From Drosophila miranda (lineage: Eukaryota > Arthropoda > Insecta > Diptera > Drosophilidae): a stretch of DNA of 64,000 nucleotides. The translations under genes and the position numbers were made by a program. The DNA is taken from NCBI RefSeq assembly GCF_003369915.1, contig NC_046677.1:18246913-18310912 (forward strand). Reading direction: 5' to 3'. A model generated the notes under the pieces. That model was not told the origin of the DNA. It made no database searches and saw only the letters and a program-made list of their open reading frames with translations. Below are positions 1-12,600 of the stretch, in pieces. Numbering within the stretch: position 1 is the first letter of the stretch; every line of letters begins with the position of its first letter.

Positions 1-260
1 AAATCAATAAGATAACAATAAAGAATAAATTAAAGAAAATGCAATTTCCACGAGTTGCTTGCGGGCGGGAAGGGGAGCGTAGAGGACGGACGGGTAGTAG
101 TCTGCACTAGAAAACACGATTCGACTTGTGCTACTTAAACAATCACATTTATTTAACATTAAAATTGGCATTATTTGATCGTAAGGGTTTACACTGATCA
201 TCACTTTGGATATTTCGTACCAGAGATACTTCATCTTTGACGACTACAACTACTGTCTGA

Positions 261-1721
261 CTACGGCTGCTGCATGACAGTGCGAATATATTGGAGAACA
301 TCTTCATGCGATAGGATCTTCATGTGGTCCACTCCCTGCAGGGCCAGCGTCGATATGGGGGAGCTCGTGTAGCCTGACCAGTACTTGCAGGCCCGTAGGG
401 AGCGCTGGTTCACAGTGCCATCGCCCGGGCCCATGATAAGCTTGGGCGTTTCTCCAGCAATATCGTTCTTTTTGTACTGTAATCTGTTGGATATGGAATG
501 GTTTTATAAATCTGTAAATCTCTTTCCACAAATAGGGTACCTTTCCACTGTGTCTATCCCGTCGCCGTATAGGCAGTGCAGCTCCACATCGGGGGGACTG
601 AAGTTTTGGGTATAGCGCAACGTGTCCTTGCGCATTTCCCAGCCCGTCATGTAGTCAATGTCGTTGAAGAACTCTTTGAGCTGCGCCATAGTATAGTTAC
701 GAGAGGGGGTCGTGGCCAGAACATCGGATGGCTTCCAGAACAACGGCGATGGCAGTAGCCAGGCCGACGAAGGATGCGTAATCTGCTCAGCCCTCAGGAT
801 CTTGGCACTCAGAGCGAACGAGTCCAGATCATCGCCCATAGCAAAGACTTTCACTGCCTTTACGCTGCCAGCCCACGCGCCGGCCAGACTTATCTGCCGC
901 CGCACATACTTGTTCTTCCACTCGAGGGTCTGTTGCTGCAGGAAAACTAGTGCCATGGGACTGCCCATGCTGTGCGATATGACGGTGACGGCTGACTGGT
1001 TGTTCACCTCGTAGGTCTCCTCGACAAGCTGCTTGAGGTCGATGAAGAACTGTTTGTTCTCATCTGCAGAGATTTTTCAGACAGTTACCAACACGCACTT
1101 GCTTTGAAATACTCAAATTATCTCACTTGGTGCTCTGCGGAAGTCGAAGGGTGCTCCGCGTATGTTCAGTTTCCGCTCATAGCCCATGCCCACAAGCACG
1201 TTAGCGATGTCCTTGAAATACGCTCCTGCACTGTTCCGCGTCGGATCTATCCACTCCACCACCTCGGGATTGCCCCAACCAGGTATGCGTGTCTCCACTC
1301 CCGGGGTATTGTGCGTCGTTCTTGTGGCCTTGTCGTAGTACAACTTGATATTGTCTATCCAGCAGTACACCATTGGAATCACCAGCTGCTCCAGGTCGAG
1401 CCAGAGATTGAACCAGTCATGGGTCTTCTCGCACACGAAGTAGGGAGCACTCGACTTGTTCAAGCGGGCATCGAGCTGGGAGCCGCCATCACCTGGCACT
1501 AAAATCCGAAAAGAAGGTCATCCTCGGTCGTCCTTGGGCAGAAAATCAATAAACTCACCAAATATTACTGGGGACATTTTAGGCTCTGGCGGGGACGTGG
1601 GCGGCGGCGGAGGTATATTCTGCTTGTGCTTCCTGGAAAATGGCCAGGGCCAAGAGCAGTCCGCTGCTTCCAAAAAGATGGTCAGTAGCACCACCAGGAG
1701 GATACCAGAGCGGAGTCTCAT
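261..1721 (-). CDS. LCAT-like lysosomal/secreted phospholipase (group XV PLA2 family), 4 exons
   Basis: Exons by my reading: 1721-1559, 1498-1127, 1063-541, 483-261; introns of 60, 63 and 57 bp, phases consistent, 426 aa. The protein starts with a signal peptide (hydrophobic run LLVVLLTIFLEA), then a proline-rich stretch (PPPPPTSPPEP) before the conserved VPGDGGSQL motif of the LCAT/LPLA2 family. Cysteines in YFVCEK and MVYCW match the lid disulfide of LPLA2. Exon 2 ends in DFRRAPN, joined to ENKQFF. The nucleophile serine is in ISHSMG; the Asp is in PGDGTVN and the His in GVDHMKI, both in exon 4. Family members hydrolyse or transacylate glycerophospholipids with ceramide as acceptor, in lysosomes or outside the cell. 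The proline-rich spacer is unusual for the family. An AATAAA on the minus strand lies near 148-153. It is divergent from Cdc23. Exact fly orthologue not assigned. Confidence 0.9.
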
Positions 1722-2366
1722 GGTGCAATGTGTCTTGTGCGTTACGGCGAATGATAATTGTCCAATCGAAAAATCGCGCCACTGAATCGTTCACAGATAA
1801 AGGTCTTAACAAGTGAACACCGTCAGTCGGAAATAAATGAATCAGCCAATAACGCCGAGCTATTATAAATTATTTAAATATTGTTGTTTGTTTGCGCAGT
1901 TTCAAGTCAGTAAAGAGGAGGGAGAGAGAAGGCATACGGGGAACGGAACAAAGAAGTGATGACTTTTGACACTGGAAGCGAAGTATTTGCAGGGGAGCGG
2001 AGCTTGAAGTGTTTAATTCCCTCCCTCGGTGGGAATACGCGCTTCTCTGACAATATTTAAACAAAGAAGCAGTTTTAAATAATATTTGTTGTTGCTCCTT
2101 ATCGTTATTGCATACTTTGTTATGATCCGCAATTCTATTTTTCTTTTTCCACTGGAATTACTGCACACTGGCCGAACGAAAGCAGTGCAGGGCTGCCATT
2201 TTAGCTTGTTTCAGGCTACATCTAGCAGTTTTTCCCTGTAGTTCTTGTACATTGAACATTTTTGTCAAAAACATAAATTTTGTAGATTTAAATTTATATA
2301 TAATCTTTTCAACATTTTGCCGCTACATTCTCCGAACGAGTTTTGGGATTTGGAAAAACTTTGATC
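1722..2366. promoter_or_regulatory. Divergent intergenic region between the LCAT-like gene and Cdc23
   Basis: 645 bp between the two start codons, with no supportable ORF. It must hold both 5' UTRs and core promoters. It is AT-rich in the middle with a GA-rich stretch around 1913-1930. I see no clean TATA box for either gene, so the start sites are not assigned. Confidence 0.5.
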
Positions 2367-4645
2367 ATGGGGTTAGTTCATTTTATTTCAAATATGTTTT
2401 GTCCATCCCTGGACCGCCAAATGAATTGTGTCTTGCAGAAAACCCAATATTCGGAAAAAAATGCAGGAGTTCTTTAGCGTGCTGTTACCGGAGGTGAAAA
2501 AGGAGCTGCGGCGCGGGATTATCGAGTGCTCCAAGCGGGGGCTCCTGCACAGCACCAAGTGGCTGGCGGAGATGCACCATGGACTCAGTGATGTACAAAT
2601 TGATAACGAAGCACCCGACGACGACCACACATTCAGCCAGTGCCAGCTGGAGGGCATAGCTCCTGCGGAGTACAGTGATTACTTCCTGGCCAAAAGCTAC
2701 TACGATGTGCGCGAGTACGACAGGGCAGCGCATGCCGTGAGAAACTGCGAGTCGAGTGTGCCGCGATTTCTCCACTTCTACTCGACCTATCTGGCACGTG
2801 AAAAGCGACGCCTGGACTCCACAACAGACCACGCCAATCTCAACGAGCCAAACCAGATGCGTGACTTGGCCGATCTCCTCGCGACATTGAGAGCGGAGTA
2901 CGGTAAGAGCCGCCTGGACGGATACGGAATCTACCTCTATGGCGTGGTTCTGAAGGCCCTCGATCTGAACCAAGCAGCCGAACAAATGCTGGTCCACGCC
3001 ATTCGTCTAGTTCCCATGCTGTGGAGTGCCTACCTGGAGCTTTCCCCCTTGATAATGGAGAAAAAAAAGCTGCTCGGCCTGCAACTTGGCGGGCACTGGA
3101 TGCGACACTTTTTCATGGCTCATACCTACCTCGAATTGTACCTCAACGATGATGGCTTGAAGATCTATGTGGATCTGCAGACGTCGGGCTTCAGTAAAAG
3201 CATTTATTTGATCGCTCAAATGGCCCTAGTCTATCACAATAAGAGGGATGTAGACAAGGCCATCGAACTGTATCAGGCTCTGCTGGAGAGCGATCCCTAC
3301 CGACTGGACAACGTGGATACCTACTCCAATTTGCTGTTCGTCAAAGAAATGAAAACGGAAATGGCACAGCTGGCACACAAGGCCGTCAGCATCAACAAAT
3401 ACCGACCTGAGACGTGTTGTGTGATAGGTAAGAGCATCTCGGCGCATCACATCGAAAGAATCATTTCATTGAGTACAACATTCTCTGCAATTACCCAGGA
3501 AACTACTACAGCATACGCTGCGACCATCAGATGGCCATTTCCTACTTTCAGCGCGCGTTGAAGCTGAATCCGAAATACCTCGCTGCCTGGACTCTGATGG
3601 GCCACGAGTTTATGGAACTCAAAAACACAAACTCTGCTATACAGAGCTACCGCAAAGCGGTGGAGGTTAACAAGCGCGACTATCGGGCGTGGTATGGCCT
3701 AGGCCAGGCCTATGAGATCATTAAAATGCACTATTACAGCTTGTACTACTTCAAAATCGCCCACCAACTACGCCCATACGACTCCCGCATGCTGGTAGCC
3801 TTGGGAGAGACCCACGAGAAGCTGGACAAGTGTGAGAACGCCGTGAAGTGCTACTGGAAGGCCATCGACGTGGGCGACATCGAGGGGATAGCCATGTACA
3901 AGCTGGCCAGTCTCCACGAGAAGCTGGGCGACCACGAGACGGCGGTCCATTGCTACATCATGTACTGCGAGGATGAGCGGGCAGCCACAGACAAGCAGAG
4001 CCTGTACCAAGGCTTCATCACTCTAGCGAACTACTACGAGAAGAAAGGGGACTACGAAAGGGCAGCCTACTATGCGTACAAATGCTTGGACTCTGATGAA
4101 GTGGGTACTGCCCCAGAAGTGGGAACAATTATAATAAATGCGTCTTTGAATTTTAGCGCAAAGCGGAAGCCAAGGCGCTGCTTAAGACAATTGACTGGAA
4201 GCGCAGTGCCGAGTGGCAGAAGAAGTCCAAGACTCCCTCTGCTGTGGCTACTGCCGAGACGAGCTCCGAGGAGGGGGAGGAGGAGGACATGGAATGGGAG
4301 CAGCCAGATATGCGGATACGCGTACCCTTCACCTCCATAGCGACAAAGACTACCTCCACGACGACTGCAACTGCGGCTGCGGCTACGGCTCCGACCGCTG
4401 GCTCCAGTGGAGCATCAAGCACCTTACGCGCGGGCCAATCTCTGTCGGAATTGATGCGTCGATCGCATTCCAGTCGTGGAAGCCTGACACCAGCTGCGAG
4501 CAGTACCACCACAACGACAGCCACCGTAACCACACCGGCGGTTGATGAGACGCCTGGGCCGTCGAACCCTGCAGCGAATCCCACCGACCGGCCACCCTCG
4601 GATGAGGCCAGCTCCATGGACATATCCAGTGTGTCTATTGACTAG
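2367..4645 (+). CDS. Cdc23: Anaphase-promoting complex subunit Cdc23/APC8
   Basis: TPR scaffold subunit of the APC/C ubiquitin ligase, which triggers anaphase and mitotic exit. Exons: a possible tiny first coding piece 2367-2371 (ATGGG before GTTAGT), then 2439-3427, 3499-4100, 4157-4645. Joining the first piece gives MGKPNIRKK in frame with ATG 2461, so the protein is 694 aa, or 685 aa if 2461 is the start. Family hallmarks: KRGLLHSTKW at the N-terminus, DVREYDRAAH, DGYGIYLYGVVL, YRPETCCVIGNYYS spanning intron 2 (3428-3498), and LKLNPKYLAAWTLMGHEFME. TPR helices run through most of exons 2 and 3. Intron 3 (4101-4156) uses GTGGGT as donor. Exon 4 encodes a Thr/Ala/Ser-rich acidic tail (SSEEGEEEDMEWE), likely disordered and longer than in vertebrates. 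It converges on ABCG gene A with only 86 bp between stops. Confidence 0.93.
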
Positions 4646-4731
4646 GATCCAGCTTGGCGATGCTCTCCACTTGTAAAAATACTTTATTTTCAAGAATTAC
4701 ATTGGGAAACTAAGAAATTGTACTTTGCGGG
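4646..4731. other. 86-bp convergent gap between Cdc23 and ABCG gene A stops
   Basis: The two stop codons face each other across 86 bp. The only clear poly(A) signal is on the minus strand at 4683-4688, for the ABCG gene. The Cdc23 mRNA has no AATAAA in the gap, so its 3' end probably uses a variant signal or runs into the ABCG gene. Confidence 0.75.
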
Positions 4732-7059
4732 TCACCTTAGCGCTCGTCTAACACAAAAGTTTACTGTCATGTAAAAAAAAACCAATAGCATCGCAACGAA
4801 AATCCCCAGCACAGCCATGTCCCAGCCAAACTCGTCGCCCGCCATGCCGAAATCCCTGAGAAACTGATCTGCTGTTCTGTAGTAGCAAAAGTTCGCATGG
4901 CAGTCGAGGTCGCCTCGGCCATAGCCATAGATGGCTCGCAGGAGACCTTCGAATATGTAGCGGAAGAAAGAAAAATCGCAGATGGGGCGCAGGAACCAGG
5001 AGAGCTCGTTCAGCCGAATGAAGAAGCCAGAGAAGAGGAGAAACGGAATCGTTCCGCTGGGCACTAGGAAGATTGACATCTGCACACTAAACAGTGTGCC
5101 GGAAATCACGCCTACGAAATGGCCGATAAAGCCGGTCATCACGCAGACAGCCCAGCACATGGCAAAGCGCTCGAACTCTGGCGGCTGGCCCGTCATGAAG
5201 TAGCTAATGCTGATGAACATGGTGGGGCAGGTCAGCTGGAGAGGCAGGTCCGCCAGCACCTTGGATATGTAGTAGGCTCGCAGAGAATACCAGCCGTTGT
5301 AGTATTCCCTGATGAAGACCGCTGAGTCCTGCTGGCAGAGCAGGATCGAGGGCATGGCGTTGCCTATGAACACAAACAGAATGATGAAGAGCAGACAAGA
5401 GACGTTGGACACTATTTTGGCGGCATCGCTGCCTATTTGCCAGTACACCACGCCCAGGAGCAGAGCGACCACAACATGCATAATTAGTCGCAGCTGGACG
5501 GCAATCTGCGTGGAGAAAGAAGGGTAAAAAAGTATACAGTTAATCCGCAGCGATCGGTGTCCATGATTCACCCACCATATCCCTGGACATGGAGCGCAAG
5601 TGGCGCCGAAGCAGCACTCGCAGCTGGAAATAGAACCCCACCTGCTCCTTGACTCGCACCTGGGCCAGGTCTGGCCAGGCAGCTTGTTGGGGCATCTCGA
5701 TGAGCGCTGCTGAAATGGAAGTTAAGCAGGCAAGGACGGGCGACAGATAGAGCAGAGGAAACAGTAGCAGAGTAAGGGACACAGAAGGACAGAAAGTATG
5801 CAATGTGGATGCAAGATGCAAGATGGGTCTGTTTAAGATTAGCCACACTCAGATTTAATGTCAGGCATAGCCTGTGCGACTTACCCTCCTCACCCACATT
5901 GAGCTTCTGGATGTTGGTGCCGCTGGGGCAATGTGTTAGCTTATTCTGGGAGATTAGCGACTCACAACGCTGCGTGGTGGAGGATTCGCTGCACACATCC
6001 AGCACTGTGGGCAGGAGCAATAGCGTTAGGATTTTCTACGAGTACTATCTGCAAATTTACTATACCAAAATCTGCTGGATTATAGTACTGGGGACAGGTG
6101 TAGCCAGACCCTTCGAAGGTGGCCAGCATTGTTCGCTGCTCTCCGGCGTACAAGACCTCGCCATGAGCCAGGACCAGAACATCGTCGAACAGCTGCATGA
6201 GTCGGGAGCCCGGCTGATGCACCACGCACACGACAATCCTTCCATCATGGCACAGGCGCTGCAGGTGACAGATCACCTGGTAGCTGGACACACAATCCAA
6301 GCCACTGGTGGGCTCATCGAAGAACATGATGGGGGGATTCGTAGCGAGCTCAATGCCAATGGACAGACGCTTTTGCTCGCCCCCGGAGATGTTCCCCACT
6401 AGAGTCTGTCGACAGGACTGAAGCTGCAGTATGTCTATGATGTCATCTATCTAGGGAGTATTCGTATGTGATTAGCAGTGTGCTGCCTAGTGATCTTCTT
6501 CTACTAACAATCTTTTGCTTCTCCTGCGCGCTTTTAGCGCTGGGCGTCTTTAGGTCTACCGAGACCCACAAGGTCTCCTCGACAGTCAGCAGATTCAGCA
6601 TTTCAAAGTCCTGGGCAATGTAGGCCGACATTTTTCTGAAGGCCATCAGATCTCTGGGCCGACCGTTCAAAAGGAATCGCCCCGAAACTCCTGTGATTCT
6701 GTTTGTATAGACAGGATTGTGTTTAGTCAGAGAATCCCAAGGATCGGTGAATTGGCTTACTCACTTGAAACCAGCCAGAGCATTGAGCAACGTGGTTTTA
6801 CCAGCCCCTGATGGACCCAGAATGGCCGTCAGTCGGCCCGATTTGAAGGTTCCGCATGCTTCGTTCAATATCTGAATGGAACCCTTTTTGGCTGACGAGA
6901 GAGTAGCAAATTGTGAGGCATATGACGAATGCGCTTGATAAAGCACTTACCAGTCTTCAAGTGGTAGTTGACTTGGCTGAAATGCAGCTCCAACGACTGC
7001 TGTCTGGTGTGGGCCAAACCATTTGTTTGCCTTTCTCCAACGTTGTCGTTATCGGGCAT
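4732..7059 (-). CDS. ABCG-family half-transporter A, 7 exons
   Basis: Exons: 7059-6951, 6891-6765, 6698-6509, 6450-6066, 6004-5885, 5709-5576, 5505-4732; total 612 aa, all phases agree. The nucleotide-binding domain comes first: Walker [10 protein letters not shown] at about residues 62-70, signature ISGGEQ at about 163-168, Walker [13 protein letters not shown] at about 183-194, and the H-loop HQPGSR. The C-terminal half has about six membrane segments (exons 6-7), with the ABCG hallmark WYSLRAYY after the second helix pair. Half-transporters of this layout (ABCG/White) dimerise to move lipids, sterols or pigment precursors; the substrate is not deducible here. Exon 6 has a CAGCAG acceptor (two sites 3 bp apart), adding or dropping one Ala. 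An AATAAA on the minus strand (plus 4683-4688) lies 44 bp past the stop. Same orientation as ABCG gene B, probably an old tandem duplication. Confidence 0.92.
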
Positions 7060-9664
7060 TGTATGTCTGCTGCTCTTTATTTATGATCGATTCTGTATAG
7101 AATGCGAAGTTTGATTATGCGAGAGATATCACCCTCATGCAGGCGGTCAACAAACCACCGAAACGAAACTGAACCGACTGCCTTTGTGAACTCTTATTGA
7201 ATGCAAAGTTAATTTTAAATACTAATTCGATGCGATTGCCCCTGCCTGGGAGCAGGCACCCAACACCCAACGGCCGAGTCGGAGCTTTCGGTTATCTGCC
7301 GAATGGCTGAGACGCTCAGGCGGAATCATGGATAATCTTATCGCCCGAGACTTGATGGATCTGATCAGGGTTGTCCAACCCGACTATACTTGTTGCCCAG
7401 GTACCAGGCTGTTTTTCAGGTCAAACTTTGTGGATCTTGTCCGAGGTTCGCTAATTGACAGATTATCTAATGGCTTATAGACTACTGCAATCTAGTAAAA
7501 GTGTAATCGGAAAATGCCTGCCCCCTGGTGGCATTGATCTACAAATGTACAGCTTGCACTATCAGCGAATAAATATTTACCCTTCGGGAAGCGACATGTA
7601 CTCTGTTGGAGTCTGTAACATGTGTCATACCCCTTGTCCCCAAAATCCATCAGCCAGCCAACACGCGAGAAACCCGGGTCAATTTATTAATTGGGTAATT
7701 GATACAATTTTTGCAACAAGAAACAAAGACCGCTGACACTCCAAGTCGCACATTTGAATGAACATTTTTATCAACACTGTGTATATGTATGTACATACAT
7801 ATGTATGTCTAGATCAAACTGCGTATTATACAAAATGTGTAACTGAAATTGCACTTGGGATCGGATTTTGCCTTGCATGAGCAGCAGCAGCTGCTTATCA
7901 GTGAATTCTTGTGTAGAGCCGTATAACCGGGAATTTTGCGTTTACAAAAGGCAATGAGCAGTGCTCAATGGAACTAAACGATTACTATTATATTTACGTA
8001 TTTTTGCACAAGTTATTCGCAGCGTTCCAGTTGGTCATAAAACTGGTTTTCCTCATGGGCTCGAAAGTTTTTCCCAACGAACGCAAATTTATATACTTAT
8101 TGCTCCAACCATTTAAACACCTCCAGGTTTGCCTCTTTATTGTTTATGGTTGTGGCAGAGTAAATAAACAAATCAACTTCGAGTCACGATTCGCTGCCCC
8201 CTCCCGTGGGCATCGGCTTTAGTCAATTAAGATTCGCGAGAAACGCGACGCACTCCCGATCACCAGCGGGCGAACTTTCCATTGATATTCAAAACGCAGC
8301 ACAGCTCGCAACGTTTTTTAAATTACTTTCAGTGGACATTTTGACCATTTTCGTCGTTAGGTGCCGCGGCGTCAAACTCATCTCTGTGTAGTTCCCATGT
8401 AGCAGAACTAATACAAATTTCGATTTTATACTCAAGCAAGATCGATTTTTTGCTGGCGAAATCAGTGATGATATTTTCTAGTCTTGCAGAAAAGTTCATT
8501 AATATCGGAAACCATGTTTTGGTTTCTTCTTTTAAATGCAGCTGCCATCAATCTTTTCAATATGCATGTATTTGGACACTTCAAATTTGATTTTGATATG
8601 ATTACCGATAGATAGAGAGGAATATCGATAGATATATTTTTCACCTCTATCAGGTATATTTTGACGTAGAAATTGAGCTGACGGTATGTCAATTTTTCGG
8701 CATTTAACGGTATATTTAATAAGCTAAAACTTCCCAATCATTTTAGAGACGCTCAAAGAAAATCACTGAAACAAAATAAGTAAGTCATGAGTGGAAGTCA
8801 GAGCACATCATAACGTAACGGGCAATGGACCACCATATGATATAGTGGTCAAATCTGATCGATTACGACGAATGATCTGTGTTATTATCATAACTATCAT
8901 GAGAATATATGTACATATGTACATATATGGAGCCATAAACAAACAAATTGAAAAATGACACATTTGGCATTGTCGAACACATCACAAACGGTTCTAAGTC
9001 TAATTCAGACTCTGAATAATTATTTATATTATTATATTCATCTAAAATTCTTTCTTATAATTTGTACTTTCTTCAAAACATGAATATCACAAACAAAATT
9101 GCTTTTAATTTTTAGATACAATTACAATATATCCTTTGTTTATTGTCATTCACAATTTTGAAAAATATAACTTTATTTTGAAGCTATTCACTTTCTTCCG
9201 TTAGATAAGCCAAAAGTCGTAAAAAAAAACTATTTTGTTTTTTCCAGCGAAAGAAATTATAAAATAATTATACTTTACGTTTTTAAGAAAGTATTTTAAT
9301 AAGGTCTGAAAATCAGACTCACATTAAAACTAGTCAATAAATCGTTCATTTCATTAATACAATACAAAAATACAATTGTGTGTACACTATGTATGTTATA
9401 AAAACGTTATATGCAGGCATATACAGTATTGACCTCTGTGGTGTATCGTTTTATGTGTGTATGGGAGGGGAGGGGAAGTTTTCAGTTATGTATCACGATT
9501 TCCTTATGCTCTACTCTAGACTTCTTCAATCTTTGGCACAAAAGTTCCTTTCAAATAAATGCTTAAAAAGAAACCATAAATTTAAATCCAGCTTCAATCT
9601 GTCATCGGAATGTGGCAGGAGGGTTCCTTCCTCTTCTGCAAGCTTCTCAGCGCCAACCTCCTCC
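7060..9664. other. Intergenic DNA between the two ABCG genes
   Basis: About 2.6 kb without a supportable gene. It should contain the promoter of ABCG gene A (7060 upward) and the 3' UTR of ABCG gene B (9664 downward). The block 8580-8730 carries TATCGATA (8623-8630) plus two GGTATATTT motifs. The stretch 8870-9370 is strongly AT-rich. The ORFs here start at non-ATG codons or lack any family signature. Confidence 0.6.
8623..8630. promoter_or_regulatory. TATCGATA (DRE-type element)
   Basis: Perfect 8-bp palindrome matching the DREF/BEAF-type core promoter motif of flies. GGTATATTT copies follow at about 8652 and 8708, resembling the fly core-promoter motif GGTATTTTT. No annotated transcript start is nearby, so a function is only suggested. 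Confidence 0.4.
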
Positions 9665-12600
9665 TCATCTGAACAGTCTGAGTCGAAACGACATGATGTA
9701 GAAGGCAATGATGCGTAGGAAGACAAACAGGCAGAAGAGAAAAATGATGGCAAACTCATAGTTGGCATCGGCCATGTCCAAATTCTTGAGTATATATTTG
9801 GGACGCGTCATGTGGCAGTAAATCTCCTGGCAGTCGAGGCGCTCTCGACCGTACCCGAAAATGGCCATCATAGCTCCATCCAGACTGTATTTAAGAAACG
9901 ATATATCGAACATCCAGCGCATGTAGACGGGAGCATCCTTCTCCATCAAGAAGAACCCGCTGAACTGAAGAAAGGGGCAAATGAAGAAGGGTCCCAAAAT
10001 GGAGCCCATTTTCAGACTCAACGCCGCTCCCACCGCCAGTCCAATGCTCTGGGCCACCAGAGCTGTGAGGAACACGATCAGGAAGAACAGACCGAACCTC
10101 CACAACTCCATTGGCTGATGGGTCATCAGATACGTTGGCACTATGAACAGTGCACTGCATATGATCTGTATGGGGAGTTCAGCCAAAGTAATGGCCACGT
10201 AGTAGGCTCGCAGGGAGTACCAGCGGTTGAAGTGTTCCCGCGACACAATCGGGAACTCCAAGGGAACTACAAATTAGAATCAGAATTCGAATTAGATGAA
10301 GGCTTTACACAATCAACTGCATGGGGTGGCCTACATTTAACGAGTATCCCGGAGAAGGCACAGTACATGATAAACATGATCGTGTAGAAAACGTAGCGAA
10401 AGATGTTGAGCGTGTGTGCGGCATCATTGCCGATTCCGAAATACAAAGCTCCTATCAGCAGGCCGGTGATCAGGTGTATGGCAAATCGCATCGTCGTTAG
10501 CGAACTGTCCCGCCAAATGAGTAGGAAGGTTCTTAGCAGCAGAATGCTGAGCTGTCGATAGAAGGGCGTGGCATAGATATTATCACGATTGCATAGATGG
10601 CTTGGATCTAGCTCTATTGCTGGCTTCGGCTTTTTATTTTTCTTTGGCTTGCAGCAACTATCGCCGGACTTGCTTCCGACATCGCCGCTCCCAATGCCCG
10701 GCGTTTGACTGTCCCAGACACGGGAGGAGAGCTCATTTATGGGCGTCAGGGGCTTAAAGCTGCTCGACTGGTGGTAGTGCGCGGGAAGGCCAGAGGTCGA
10801 CATTACAGGAGCTGTGACTGGTGTGATCAGTCCTGCTGCCATTAGTTGGTCTGGAACATACAGAGCAGAGAGTGAGTGAAGAGTGCCAGTATATGTAGAT
10901 TTGATTGGATATTCTTACCAACTTTCTTCATGGCCGCCAATTGTGCGACCCGTGCGGTTCTGTTCTGCCTGTAATCCTCATTTCGGCCATTGTCAATTAG
11001 GGCCACAAGCTTGTCCACCTGGTTCTCATCTTCCGTATCATAGTCATGCGTTGCTATCTCCATTACTACGAGAGAATGCACTTATTATTCGATGGGATAG
11101 GGATAGGAGTGTGCTATCAAAATTACAGTAGTCCGCTGGATTGTAATACTCCGGGCAATGCAGATTGAGGGCCCCCAGGAAGGGTAGGAGGTTCTGTGAA
11201 CCGCCCGCGTAGATGCACCTTCCCTCGGCTATGGCATACAGATAGTCGAACATGGCAAAGGTCAGGGCCGTCGGCTGGTGGATGGTACAGATGACAGTGC
11301 GTCCTTCGATGGCTAGTTTCTTCAGCAGGTTAATCAGCTGATTGGAGGTAAAGCTGTCCAAGCCGCTGAATATGAGAAATCAAGTGAGTTCCGTTCCGCT
11401 ATTCCGAACTATGGAGTCTGCGCAACTTACGTGGTCGGCTCATCTAGTATTAGCACGGGGGGATTGTTCACTAGCTCTAGAGCAATGGCCAGACGCTTCT
11501 TTTGCCCTCCGCTCAGCTGTCCTGTCATCGTATGGCGGTTCTCGTACATCCCAAGGGCTTCCAGGATGCTCTTCACCCGCTCTCGCTTCTCGGAAATCGT
11601 CATGTGTGGGCCAATCTTCAGGTTAGCCGCAAAGTTCATGGCCTCCTTGACAGTAAGGAAGGCCTGCAGACTCGTGTCCTGCCTGATGAAGGCCACATTT
11701 GGCTTGAACGCCTTCAGGTCCCGCCGATTGCCATTGACCCGAAAGTCTCCCGTGTAACCAAATGTTCTAGGTAGTGGAAGAACAACTTTAACTGGTAAGC
11801 AAGGATGGAAATCCGGATAAGGTTCAGGGTTACATTACGTGTATCCTGAGAGGATGTTAAGCAGTGTGCTCTTGCCAGCTCCAGAGGGTCCTACGATGGC
11901 ACTCAGCTCGCCAGACTTAAAGTAGCCCGTCGGACCCTGCAGGACGTATTTGGTTTCTGTAAGCAATTCATGGCATCAATATAAGTTACAGCTCATTATT
12001 ACAGAAGTTGTTAAGAGGTGGATTTGTGAAAGATTATTAGATCCTGACTCGATCCGAGGACTCACTTTTGCTGGCTTTTTGGGACAACAACAAATCCTAT
12101 CAGGGAAACTCGAACCTCATCACGTACACTACATGTATGTTGTTGTCGCATTCGCATTGCTTTTTGGAGCAATAGGAGTGAAAGGATTAGTTGGGAGCAA
12201 GGACTTGCCCACCACTACACTGCAGCTTACATTGAACAGGACTTTTCTGTTCAGATCTATCTACATAACATATGTACTTAGGTACAAGCTATGCACCCCT
12301 CCAACCACGAGTCACATTTAATCAATAGGGGGCAAGAACAACCAAGACATTAGGATTGAGATTACTGCACATGTTGCAGCTGTGCTGCAGGCTGTCCCAC
12401 ATTCCTACATATGACTATTCCAATACTCATTTGTACATATGTGTACATCCCCAGAATCTCTCTGGTCGCTGTCCTCCACTGATAAGTGAACCGAACCTCA
12501 TATTCCCCCCGCTCGGAGTCGCTCAATGCTGGCTAATCGCCTTGTGCATGCTTTTCATTGTGTTCCATTTGGCGTATGATAATGCCATAAAGGAATTTAA

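Noticed and set aside
12061-12200. Alternative first exon of ABCG B ending at a strong GTGAGT donor
   Set aside because: The open frame reaching the donor is in phase 2 while exon 2 needs phase 1, so it would give a truncated product; kept only as a possible non-coding exon.
11950-12321. 123-codon plus-strand ORF with a hydrophobic centre
   Set aside because: Begins at a non-ATG codon, overlaps an exon of ABCG B on the other strand, and has no recognisable motif or splice context.
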